64,000 nucleotides of DNA from NCBI GenBank assembly GCA_016617855.1, contig JAECUM010006764.1:1-64000 (forward strand). Reading direction: 5' to 3'. The translations under genes were made by a program, and so were the position numbers. The notes beneath the pieces were generated by a model. It had not been told where the DNA came from. It saw only the letters and a program-made list of their open reading frames with translations, and did no database searches. Position 1 is the stretch's first letter, and every line of letters starts with the position of its first letter. Positions 55,592-64,000 of the stretch are shown here, piece after piece. This DNA comes from Megalonaias nervosa (lineage: Eukaryota > Mollusca > Bivalvia > Unionida > Unionidae).

Positions 55592-55887
55592 GATTGAGAT
55601 TTTTACGTAGCTTTAACACTTTTAGTTATATCGCTACGATGTCTGCAGTGTGGCAGTTTATAGTGATGTCTAGCAATGGGGCATCATGCCTCAGATATGT
55701 AGCATCATGTCCCACATTAGTAATGCCAGGCCAACTAATCCTAAGTCTAACCTCTTAATGCTGATCTCCAAGCGGGACAGCTGCTAGTACCATTCTTATA
55801 AGTCTTTGGCATGACTCGGCCAGGGTTCGAATCCGCGAACTCCCGCATCTGAGGCGGACGCACTAACCACTTAAGCCACCGGATCGG
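55592..55887 (-). repeat. tRNA-derived SINE, full length
   Basis: Minus-strand copy with B box GGTTCGAATCC (plus-strand GGGTTCGAATCC region at 55,828) and the usual body. Related to 1,941-2,249. Confidence 0.85.
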
Positions 55888-55889
55888 TA

Positions 55890-56230
55890 TATGAATCTAG
55901 CACGTTTACCCCTATGGTGAGTGACTATACCAATGGGGTAGTAAAATGCAATTATAACGCTAGTATGAAATATATTTCTGTAGCACAAACTGGGTAGCAA
56001 AAAAGCATGTAACTTACTATTTTTTTGAAATAAAATTGGAAATGTTCGAAAAGATACAATTACTATAACAACGGCCGCAGACGTTGACTAGGCCACCCAG
56101 CACATAAAATGAAATGAGTGAATTTCCTATGGATGCAGTTAATAAATATAGTAGTAGCAGCGATGATCATCAAGAACAAATTAATTAGAGAAATGTCTTC
56201 AGCATTAGAATATACGGAAAGATTAGGTTA
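55890..56230. other. No gene seen
   Basis: AT-rich stretch before the first coding traces of element C. Confidence 0.4.
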
Positions 56231-56246
56231 ACGTTTTCGTAAGAGT

Positions 56247-56744
56247 GTGAAGTATTTAGAAGATGAAGAATCTAAGCGATTGACGCGATGCTCTGAGTTC
56301 TCCAAAAAAAAAATTCACATGCAAAGATATATCAGCTATGGAGGTACTGAAACTACGGAGTCATTTTACATGCAGTGCAAAACATTTTACGTCATTGGAT
56401 CTCACTGTACAAGCGGCGTCATTTACGAGTTGGATTAATACTTCTAATAAACAGCATTGCAGTGGGTTGGCGAGATACTAAACTGAAAATAATATACTCA
56501 TACACATTCCTCGATGTATTGGGCCTGGAATAGCTTTTCTTTACAACGAATTGCCACGAGTCTGGAAATTACAATGAAAAACGAAGAGTATATTACAGTG
56601 AATGACCGTACAATAAAATATTATCCACTGGGAGTATATATACAACCCTTCCCCAGTGAGGGGGACAAGCGCGTGAATTTACCCACACCATCGGTCGAGA
56701 ATATATATGATTATTTACATCAGAGATTTTTTTTTTGCATATAG
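56247..56744 (+). pseudogene. Unknown coding traces upstream of polymerase (element C)
   Basis: First frame VKYLEDEESKRLTRCSEF with a possible coiled coil; second frame around 56,514-56,744 with IPRCIGPGIAFLYNELPRV in one frame and ITVNDRTIKYYPLGVY in another. Several frameshifts. Same direction as the polymerase. Family unknown. Confidence 0.35.
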
Positions 56745-57191
56745 AAGAAGTTCAATGACAATAGAGCACACTTAATGAGAAGGTGTGTGTCTTGGAAAAA
56801 ATGAGGACTGTGGCAGAACATAACGTTACATTGCTTGAATTGTTTTTCCACGTAACATATGCTTGATGGCTATGACTTTTAGTGTAGTGTAATTAGCAAA
56901 GAACAGTAACATACGATTGTGCCAGAAACAGCAAAAGCGTTCGATTGGCTGATTGATTGATTGTGGATTTTACGAATTACCAGCACTGTAGTACTGTAAG
57001 GCTATATATAAAATGATTTATTACCAACAAGCGATGAAAGTACAAAAACACAACCTTGATATGGTTGAAATGAATGAGGTTTCCTGAGCAAATGTAAATG
57101 TTCTTTTTCAAAGGTAAAAAATATAATATAAAACAAATAAGTGCGTTTGTTAAGAAACTCCAAAGAAATAGAATTATAAGTTGTTGGCAAT

Positions 57192-57250
57192 TTTCGAACC
57201 GCAACCTACCGCATCTGAGGCGGATGCTTTAACCACTTGGGCCAATGGAA
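57192..57250 (-). repeat. SINE head fragment
   Basis: 59 bases matching the tRNA-like head on the minus strand (B box GGTTCGAAAAT diverged, A-box side CAAGTGGTTAAAGCATCCG). Confidence 0.55.
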
Positions 57251-57339
57251 TTGTCTGTACCAACGTCTCATATGTCTCCGTATCAATGCAAAATCAACGA
57301 TGAGTTCGTGGCCCTATATTGAATGTATCAAACGGTTTC

Positions 57340-58490
57340 CAAATATAAGCACCAGTCATAATTATTTTGTACATGTGAGAAGTCGGAAGTATTATTTTCG
57401 AGCAGGTATTCGTATGTATGACTCCAGCGGGTGCTTAAATGTCGCCAGAAAGACTGACTCGATGGCGCCGCATATACAATTGAATATGTCTCAGCAGACA
57501 AAGGCCGCTAACGAGTGTTAGAAAGACTTCTTCAAATTCACGGAAAATGCTATATTCGGAAAACCAACGGGGAACCTCAACACAAATATCAGTGACGATC
57601 TTGTCCGTGAGTGTGGAAAAGACAAACTTCACAGGATTGTTGCAGCCCGACATTTCAGTCATACAAATCATTTGATGCCAAAGTCGAAGCCGTTCAAAAC
57701 AATAGAGTCGTGTTCATGTTGACAGGGACAATTTATGTTGGTGTCTTCGTGTTGGATTTGACAAGTCCGCTAATGTACTATGGCAAGATCAAACCAGTTT
57801 ACCAGTATCGTGTCAAGATGCTCAGACACAGACACCAGTTCATTTCTTATGCATATGATTATACTTGTAAAAGGGTCTGACACATAGGCGTAGCGAGGAC
57901 ATATGGCACCCACGGCAAGAACTAAAATTGCGCCCCTATCAATATGGCGCCCCACGGCAAGAACTAAAATTGCGCAACTATCAAAGCTTTGAAAGTATAA
58001 AAATCTTTGTTCTGCTCACCGATTTTGCGCCCCCCATCAAGTGGCGCCCACGGCACGTGCGATGTCTTGCCACACCCTCGCTACGCTTCTGGTCTGACAA
58101 AAGTACTTATCCAAAAATTCATTCGCATTTTTAGTAATATCAGCAAAAAGGTTGTTGGCTAGTTCAAGGTTGAATGTGCGGTCAAGCAATCGACGAGTAT
58201 GTGCGATTGCGTCTTAAATTATTCTTGATCATTGTAGGACCGCTGGGCGGTAAGGACATCAAAACTTCAAAAGAGGTTCCCCTTGTTATTGTTGCATAAT
58301 ATCTCTGACACGGTATTTATTTGTAATGTTTGCATGAGCGACACGAATTTGCACACAGAGCACATCAGGTCCGGTCAAAGAAATATTGTATAAGTATGTA
58401 CCATTGTAGCAAGGTGAGTCTGCATCCTTTTGACACCAGATGATGGATATTCCTCGCTAGAGTCACTAAACACGCTTACGGACACCATGT
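57340..58490 (+). pseudogene. DNA polymerase B C-terminal half, interrupted by a MITE (element C)
   Basis: 57,440-57,530: APHIQLNMSQQTKAA, a stop, KDFFKFTENAIFGKPTGNL, matching the conserved 'FFK..N..(F/Y)GK' segment of Maverick-type polymerases. 57,690-57,800: VQNNRVVFMLTGTIYVGVF and LTSPLMYYGKIKPVYQYRV. 57,815-57,840: SDTDTSSF in a shifted frame, fitting motif C (DTDS). The 209-base hAT-type MITE follows, and polymerase-like sequence resumes after it with TEHIRSGQRNIV and LTPDDGYSSLESLNTL near the C-terminus. Palm and thumb thus both present though broken by many stops. Confidence 0.65.
57883..58091. mobile_element. 209-bp hAT-type MITE with 8-bp target duplication
   Basis: Ends CATAGGCGTAGCGAGG and CCTCGCTACGCTTCTG are imperfect inverted repeats. 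GTCTGACA is duplicated on both sides (57,875-57,882 and 58,092-58,099). An 8-bp duplication is the mark of hAT transposons. Two internal copies of CCCACGGCAAGAACTAAAAT. No coding capacity. It sits inside the polymerase remnant, so it inserted after or during decay. Confidence 0.85.
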
Positions 58491-58559
58491 AATTTTAACT
58501 CAACTTACGATGGATGGACCTAGTGGAATATAATATACCTTTTCTATTAGTTCCGTATC

Positions 58560-58910
58560 AGCGGGAACGACTTGAAATTTCTGGCGCAAAAAAATTATCT
58601 CCTTGGAGGCTTTGGTCGACTCGTCAGCGGCAGTAAATGGTAAGTGTTGACCGAAAAATCAGTTCCTCCTGAGATTGTAAATGTGTCAATGAAGTCAGTA
58701 GCACGACGTTGCTCACCTTCGAACTTCAGCGGCGCATGCAGAGATATTGAAGTACATCCCTCCGATTGGGCCTAACGGCAGTGATTGAGAATTTTTTTTT
58801 GCTGCAATGGCAACAATCTTCTTCCGAATTGCCATAGAAGATTTGAACTTAATCGTGCCTATGGTTTCATTATTTAGTGGTTGCATGATTGATAAGGTCA
58901 TGTTACCCAC
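58560..58910 (-). pseudogene. Unknown protein of element C, minus strand
   Basis: ATG at 58,910 gives MTLSIMQPLNNETIGTIKF, KKIVAIAAKKNSQSLPLG and GGMYFNISACAAEVRR; after a frameshift FTAADESTKASKEIIFLRQ and KFQVVPADTELIEKVYYI. Opposite direction to the polymerase, tail-to-tail with it, as in many two-strand Polinton layouts. Family unknown. Confidence 0.4.
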
Positions 58911-59044
58911 TCTCGAGAATAATCTATGATCGGAGTCCCCCTTAGCAATTCCTGCGTGTACAGAAGTCTGAATAATTATTCCTCAAGTGTACGGTTAAAT
59001 CGTAATACAATTGCTTGTTCTAACAACCAATAAATGAGCAATCT

Positions 59045-59290
59045 TAGTCTTCTACCTCATTTGATGAGCCATATTTCGATTCTTTCTCCGAGTGTAGGAT
59101 TAATCGCATTTAAGCCATGGATGGGATCTATATCAACACTTTGACGCACACAGATATCACTTGATGATTGGTAAGCGAGGTCATGTCGACAACATGCAGC
59201 ATCGACACGATTTATAGGAGCTTCCTTCAGACTTTGTTTGGTCACCGTGTTCCAGACCGGCAACACTTATCTAGGAATATGCTTTCACCA
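59045..59290 (-). pseudogene. Phospholipase A2-like fragment (element C)
   Basis: On the minus strand PINRVDAACCRHDLAYQSS contains the 'D-A-A-C-x2-H-D-x-A-Y' catalytic helix of PLA2-like domains found in parvovirus capsids and in several Polinton-type elements, where it is thought to help breach endosomal membranes. His and Asp of the active site are present. The upstream Ca-binding loop (Y-x-G-P-G) is only faint: PGES lies in another frame. A Lys/Arg-rich tail follows. At least one frameshift and stops. Confidence 0.5.
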
Positions 59291-59628
59291 GGCTCCATGG
59301 TTGTCTGGGTAGCTTTGTTAAGGCAGCAGCAACGTCACCACAGAGAACGTTTCGATGAATGTAAAATTATTTGCTTTATATTGAACAAGTTACATAGATC
59401 ACGGTTCTACCATTATTTGTTTGAATTCGAGTTGGATTTTCGGTACGAGTTTATATAGCAGCTAACACATTATGAGGGTACGATTGAATTATACTAGTGA
59501 CATCCAGGAAAGCATCACAAAGGAGAAGAAGCCATAATTGACTTTTCTGCGCATGCAAAGCCTAAACTACTCAAGCACAGTGAGATGCTTTCAACTCATT
59601 GCGTGTTGATAATTTTTTTCAGACCTGA

Positions 59629-59893
59629 TAAAGGAAAACCAAATTGTTGTTGAATATGATTTTGATGACATGGGATTGTTTATACATAATTGTACTCTAT
59701 GCGGACGAGCAGTCGTGTTATTGTGTACTCTTGGACCTTATGACAGCGCTTCAGTCGTCACCAAGAAGCAAATCATCCACTATTAATTTTGTTTCCACAT
59801 TCGACGAATCTTCTACTAATAATGACCTTGATCTGAGTGAGGATAATCTTGCCGTGTACGATGACGTCATGCACAGATACAAAGCCAACCCCT
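59629..59893 (+). pseudogene. Unknown coding trace (element C)
   Basis: An 83-codon plus frame, with LDLMTALQSSPRSKSSTIN and NLAVYDDVMHRYKANP; an overlapping frame gives VVEYDFDDMGLFIHNCTLC, which looks equally protein-like, so a frameshift is likely. Family unknown. Confidence 0.3.
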
Positions 59894-59899
59894 AGAGAA

Positions 59900-60510
59900 T
59901 ATTTTCTGAAGGTCGACAAAACCAAATACGTGACCTATGTAACACAATCATACGTAGACGTGCCCAAAGTGATCCGAGGCAACTGAAGGTCGTTGATGAT
60001 ATATCGCAATTTCACAGCAATCTATCTACAACGATAAACATAAATGACGTTTAAACGTGATAGTGATACCAAAGCAGACTATAGGAAGCGATGATGCAAA
60101 GCTGCCCTCGAACACAGTGATCAAATTGGTAATGTTATAGTCATCTGCAAACGTATGACATATAGGTTGCAGCCGAGACAGTCTGAATCGGAAGTTCTCA
60201 AAAAGGTCTGCGATCAAACATTTGCCAATGATACTCGCGCCGTATATAGACTATCTTGAGAAATGGCTTTAAACAAGGAAACAACAACTACAACCAGGCG
60301 CGATAGAGAAATTTCATGAACGCCTAGACAGAGTCCATGGCGGCCTTGAGGAATGCTTGAGATAGAACCACTTAAGAATCACTCGGTAACATGAAAATCC
60401 TCATGTTGCATGTGTGCCTGTGGAGCAACAGGAGTAAATGAATTTGTTGATTGTTTGTATGTTGACACCTTGATAATACAACTGTACATTAAAAATCTAC
60501 CTAATATTTT
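59900..60510. other. Eroded element C sequence, no gene recognised
   Basis: Short frames on both strands without recognisable motifs. Confidence 0.35.
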
Positions 60511-60549
60511 AATATAATGACAGAAGTACGTTTACGTTGGATACAAGTG

Positions 60550-61004
60550 TGCTTTTCTAATGTGCCAAGCAAAAGATATGTTCGATATTATTCGTACCCT
60601 ACTACGGTCCCTAATCAATCAAAACCAGTATACAAGTGCAGGACACATCTAAGTGTTTGTTCCCATGTGAGGCATCCTTGGAAATTGAAGGGAACGTATA
60701 CAAGACGATGTTTCCTTCAATTCCCTAGTTGTGAATTTTCCGAGTCAATGGCATTTTGATGTTTTCTAGCAGCGCACGGTGTGCACGTTATTTCATCGAT
60801 GGATGGAAAATAGAAGCAATTCTCTACAACGTTGACTTTGCTACAACGATTATTGGTGTCTCCAGATACGTAGATGGTTACGTGAGATCCGCTGGCGCCA
60901 CTATGATGATTATGAAGGATCCATTCAAGCATGAAGATAAAGAGCCTTATACATATATTCGACAGGGAGACGAAACGGCTCATATTGCAGATGTACAACC
61001 TTAG
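60550..61004 (+). pseudogene. Major capsid protein N-terminal part (element C, copy 1)
   Basis: PSKRYVRYYSYPTTVPNQS, a frameshift to SKCLFPCEASLEIEGNVYK, then SARCARYFIDGWKIEAILYN, VDFATTIIGVSRYVDGYVR and SAGATMMIMKDPFKHEDKE. Each segment aligns with the element A copy at 15,991-15,542. Stop at 61,004. Further capsid sequence downstream was not recognised with confidence. Confidence 0.6.
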
Positions 61005-61560
61005 TGATAGGATTCAACAACAATTTCAACGGTTGATACAATCAACGTCAAGAACAACTTCGTTGAGGTTCATTGTGCGATTACTCTCAGTCGGATATTG
61101 GATTCGACACAGTGTCTGCAAGGTTATGTTTACAGACAAAGACAGGTTATTCCGCATGAACATCGCCAACGATGTTATTTGACGTACAGTAGATGCTGTT
61201 AGCACAGATGTGTTGTCGATATTAATATTGTGGATGCCCGTGCTAACCCTTTCTCTGGCTACAGACGACCATTTGCTGTCCATTGTTACGCAAAACACAG
61301 ACAGCAGCAGGGGGAGGGGTGAACCGACCTTTTTGGGGTGTTTTTAATGGTATTTTTATAACATCGAGGCCTTAAAAAATGTTGAGATCTTGTATTAAAT
61401 ATGTTGATCCGAGTCTTCTACGCTCGTTCCACGACGGTATGATGAGGAGCGCCCCGCTTGTATTGGTTATCGATGGGGGAAACAGGGTGTATTATAAAAT
61501 AACTAACTTATTGATTACTGAGAGGTGATTTGTAATTAAATCGTTGTTTTAGTAATAATA

Positions 61561-62204
61561 ATGAGCGATTCTGCTGTCTATGGGATCTCGTACAGCTAAC
61601 ATAGCTCCACAACGACTAGAGACAATCAGGAAATATCTCTCTGTCCGTGATTCTGTCAAACAGCAGCTACAACAGCGTCATGAAGCTCAAGTAGAATTTA
61701 CAGAAGGTACAGAGCGGTTAAACCAATTGTCAAACCAACCCGAAAATGTCTTACAGCAACCGAGGCAATACAAAAAGCTCTTGAGAAACTACCTGCTGAT
61801 ATCGCTTTTCATCTAGCATACTAGATACATTTACTGAAGTAAGGTATTGGCGCTATGAGGGATTAAGACCAAATACTTGATATTGCTGCGTTTGGATGGG
61901 ATCGTAAAGATCGATATGTAAAACCCAAATATATTTACAGTCTTAAAGCTGTCGACACCCTTAGCAAAGCATTAGAGGACCATGCTGAAAGAATAGAAGA
62001 GGAAAGGGAAAAAGAATGACGAAATTAAGCGTCAACTTGAAAAGCAGCAGAAGAAAGGATAAAATCAGGCGTAAAAATCTAGATCTAAAGCAAGGAAGGA
62101 AAGAGGAAAAGCTGCGTCAAAGGAACTGCAGCAGCTCGCTGTGGAATCATAGCCAGATGTGCATTACGCATCGTCACCTGAAGCAAACATTGAAGAGGGG
62201 CTGA
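61561..62204 (+). pseudogene. Coiled-coil protein remnant (element C)
   Basis: Frames with LETIRKYLSVRDSVKQQLQ, then ATEAIQKALEKLPADIAFH in a shifted frame, then FGWDRKDRYVKPKYIYSL and LEDHAERIEEEREKE, then a Lys/Arg-rich stretch. Strong heptad pattern. Upstream of the GDVV gene. Family unknown. Confidence 0.4.
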
Positions 62205-62535
62205 CCTGTCGTGATTGTAAAAAATCAAGGTGGAAATGTAAGCTATAAATCGCATGAGAATCACGATGAACGTTGTCCCAATAACGTCATCGCTGATGTT
62301 GATCGACTATAAATTCTGATTGGTGGAAGACGAGCCGGCAATAATTCCCCAGAAATCATTAATAAGGCAGCTGCTATTTGTCAGCTTTTATTCACAGGTG
62401 GGGTCATGGACATACACGTCTATCGGGCAGTTTTCCATGAAACTATTGATGATCACTACAGCGATTGAGGACGAGAAAATTAGGTCGGTAATAACAAAAT
62501 AACACGATTATACACAATGCCCAACGTGGACCCAT

Positions 62536-62774
62536 AATGGTTAGGGTGATAAATTCACCATTGCCAGTATTTAAAGTTAATTATGGAGATGGAATCGGCG
62601 ATGTTGTTCAATGTCTATTCAGAACGGTAACCCCAAAGGAGATCCCGATTGCAAAACAATTATGAATGAAAGCCACCGAGGTCGTTCGTGATAAAACTAT
62701 TGGCGCCGTTGATAATGTTGTTGGTAAAGTATTCTCAGCGGTCAGAGGCCGATTCGCACCATTACTACGATGAA
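62536..62774 (+). pseudogene. Small conserved 'GDVV' protein (element C)
   Basis: ATG at 62,536 then VRVINSPLPVFKVNYGDG, IGDVVQCLFRTVTPKEIPI, AKQL, a stop, and IGAVDNVVGKVFSAVRGRF, ending APLLR at a stop. About 80 residues, a Gly/Val-rich amphipathic segment with a basic end. Same gene as 16,450-16,220 in element A and again just upstream of the capsid gene. One in-frame stop only, so this copy shows the family best. Confidence 0.55.
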
Positions 62775-63019
62775 AACCACAGCCAATAAAACCGCCCAGC
62801 GCCGAAGTGATGCCAGTAGGTGTTAGTAAAATAATAAATCAAGCTGCAGATGAATGGTTTAAAGAATTAGCTGACGTGTCACTGACAAATTAATTAGCTA
62901 CCGAGAGAGAAAACAATTTAACCACAAGTCTGATAGCAGAAAGTGGGCTGACTCTACGGTGTTTTAAACAGCAGTTAATATTATTAAACGTTTCAGCGTG
63001 TATCTAACCCCGCATTTGA

Positions 63020-63480
63020 CATAGACGCGCCAATCTTCAAGAATGAATCCGTGCGTGATTATCAGTATTATTCTTATGATGCACCTGTACCCGACGCATG
63101 TGGACGAATTGAACTTCAAGTTCAGCATACAAGCAGACAATTCTTGCCGCCGGGGCATTCATTGAGATTAAAGATCAAAATTTGAAAGCAGATAGTAGAG
63201 GATATGGAATTTGAGATCGAGCTGGCTTTGTATATTGACATTTATGGGGTGAGATCAGAATGTTAATTCCGGTTTGCATATATCTCTGCGGGATTTCATA
63301 AAATTGTATCCGATCTATTATTTCTCACTGAAACCCTTGGAGTTGTTTATATTCTATATCGATCACATACATTTTCAAGCTCATGTGGGAGTACCATCAG
63401 CAGCAGCGACTGGTTACAGAGCAATCGCTGTGATCTTATCAGACAAAACAATGCAGCACGAACATGCTGTGGACGAATGA
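63020..63480 (+). pseudogene. Major capsid protein, internally deleted (element C, copy 2)
   Basis: N-terminal part: FDIDAPIFKNESVRDYQY, YSYDAPVPDACGRIELQV and LKADSRGYG. About 60 bases further the C-terminal part starts: RDFIKLYPIYYFSLKP, VGVPSAAATGYRAIAVIL, SDKTMQHEHAVDE. Since the complete protein of the family should have several hundred residues between these, the centre is deleted. The core-like gene follows at 63,634. Confidence 0.6.
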
Positions 63481-63650
63481 GGGTAATTGATGTACCCGTT
63501 GAAAAGATCAGAATTGAACCAAATGTTGTTTGAAATGTCATATCAGCAGCGTGCTGTGGACGACTGAGGGCTGGTTGATGTACCCGTTGAAAAGATGTAA
63601 CATGTAATTGAACCATTCACGATGTTGTTTGAAATGTCATATCAGGACGT
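63460..63650. repeat. Short tandem duplication at capsid/core junction
   Basis: A segment with 'TTGATGTACCCGTTGAAAAG' and 'TTGTTTGAAATGTCATATCA' occurs twice, at about 63,460-63,545 and 63,548-63,645, duplicating the end of the capsid gene and the ATG of the core gene. Confidence 0.75.
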
Positions 63651-63990
63651 TAATGTTACCCTGAAAGCTGGTCAGATGAAAAAAGATATAGTCGGTGTCG
63701 GCAAAGAACTGTGGACCAACAATATTACTGAAATAACGGCGTTGCAAGGCTCATATAAAGTATTGTTGACCAAAGTCAAATAAAATACTATAATGACGCT
63801 ACGCAATCAAAGACTGGTATTAAACTTGTTCTTTATGCTAGCGCGATCAACGATACAATAAATACTGGTGATATATTCCACTTATTGCAGCTATACCAAC
63901 GCTGATTGCAGCTGTAGCTGCAGCTGTTGAACACGCAGCCGCACTCGGTGCCTTGGAACCGCTGGCAGAATGCTGTTGAAAAAAGCAACG
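63634..63990 (+). pseudogene. Basic core-like protein (element C)
   Basis: ATG at 63,634, MSYQDVNVTLKAGQMKK, then ITALQGSYKVLLTKVK and an Ala/Leu-rich end in shifted frames. Homologous to 21,540-21,894 in element B and 14,663-14,440 in element A. Several frameshifts; runs to the window edge. Confidence 0.5.
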
Positions 63991-64000
63991 GGGCAGGATC

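Larger units (their letters stand above)
56230..63990. mobile_element. Element C: decayed Polinton-like virus remnant, possibly composite
   Basis: Plus strand: unknown frames, DNA polymerase B C-terminal half, unknown, capsid N-terminal part, coiled coil, GDVV protein, internally deleted capsid, core-like protein. Minus strand at 58.5-59.3 kb: an unknown gene and a phospholipase A2-like fragment. Two separate capsid N-termini (60.56 and 63.05 kb) mean that either the element has a partial duplication or two copies are joined. The last gene runs to the window edge. Confidence 0.65.

Overview
The window is animal nuclear DNA, most likely from a mollusc and possibly a vetigastropod-like snail. 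It is AT-rich and full of microsatellites. It carries several copies of a tRNA-derived SINE with an intact B box, split host exons with canonical splice sites, and dispersed repeats starting with a 'GGGTTTAACG'-type head that resembles repeats I associate with gastropods. The taxon is an inference from repeat style and exon type; no ribosomal or mitochondrial marker is present.

Host part. About 0.3-9.5 kb and 48.1-55.1 kb are diverged inverted copies of one another. Each arm holds three short exons of a small cysteine-rich secreted protein with a Ly6/uPAR-like cysteine pattern: a hydrophobic leader exon, first half-domain and second half-domain. The right copy (+ strand: 48,188; 51,889; 53,838) has matching splice phases. 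The left copy (- strand: 9,363; 3,274; 1,475) has a shifted acceptor. The copies lie head-to-head with about 39 kb between the leader exons. Two immunoglobulin-like exons (- strand, 28.7-28.9 and 27.2-27.4 kb) and one terminal exon (- strand, 51.1-51.3 kb) are the other host coding traces.

Viral/mobile part. (1) 31.05-46.6 kb is a Polinton/Maverick-type element with terminal inverted repeats of about 1.9-2.4 kb and all recognised genes on the - strand. In transcription order these are three small CxxC-type ORFs, an FtsK/HerA-type packaging ATPase, two basic core-like proteins, a proline-rich protein, a DDE integrase, a membrane protein, the minor and major jelly-roll capsid proteins, a Cys/acidic protein, an adenain-like cysteine protease, a coiled-coil protein and a last unknown gene. 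No family B DNA polymerase is seen in it. Only the ATPase is clearly intact; capsids, integrase and protease carry stops or frameshifts. (2) Three other, much more decayed remnants belong to a different Polinton-like lineage: element A (14.1-19.9 kb, -), element B (21.3-26.1 kb, +) and element C (about 56.2-64.0 kb, mixed strands, running off the window). A and C share a block of a small 'GDVV' protein followed by the major capsid protein and a basic core-like protein; B shows the last two of these plus a penton-like protein. DNA polymerase B fragments occur in A, B and C. C also has a phospholipase A2-like fragment.

Small transposons sit among and inside these: a 209-bp hAT-type MITE inside the element C polymerase with an 8-bp target duplication, a 614-bp TTAA-flanked element with 15-19 bp inverted ends, two snap-back palindromes, and SINEs, one of which abuts the broken protease of element A. 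A 570-bp block at 52.6-53.8 kb is duplicated in tandem with no difference seen by eye. Remaining long stretches hold only AT-rich intergenic or intronic sequence and simple repeats.
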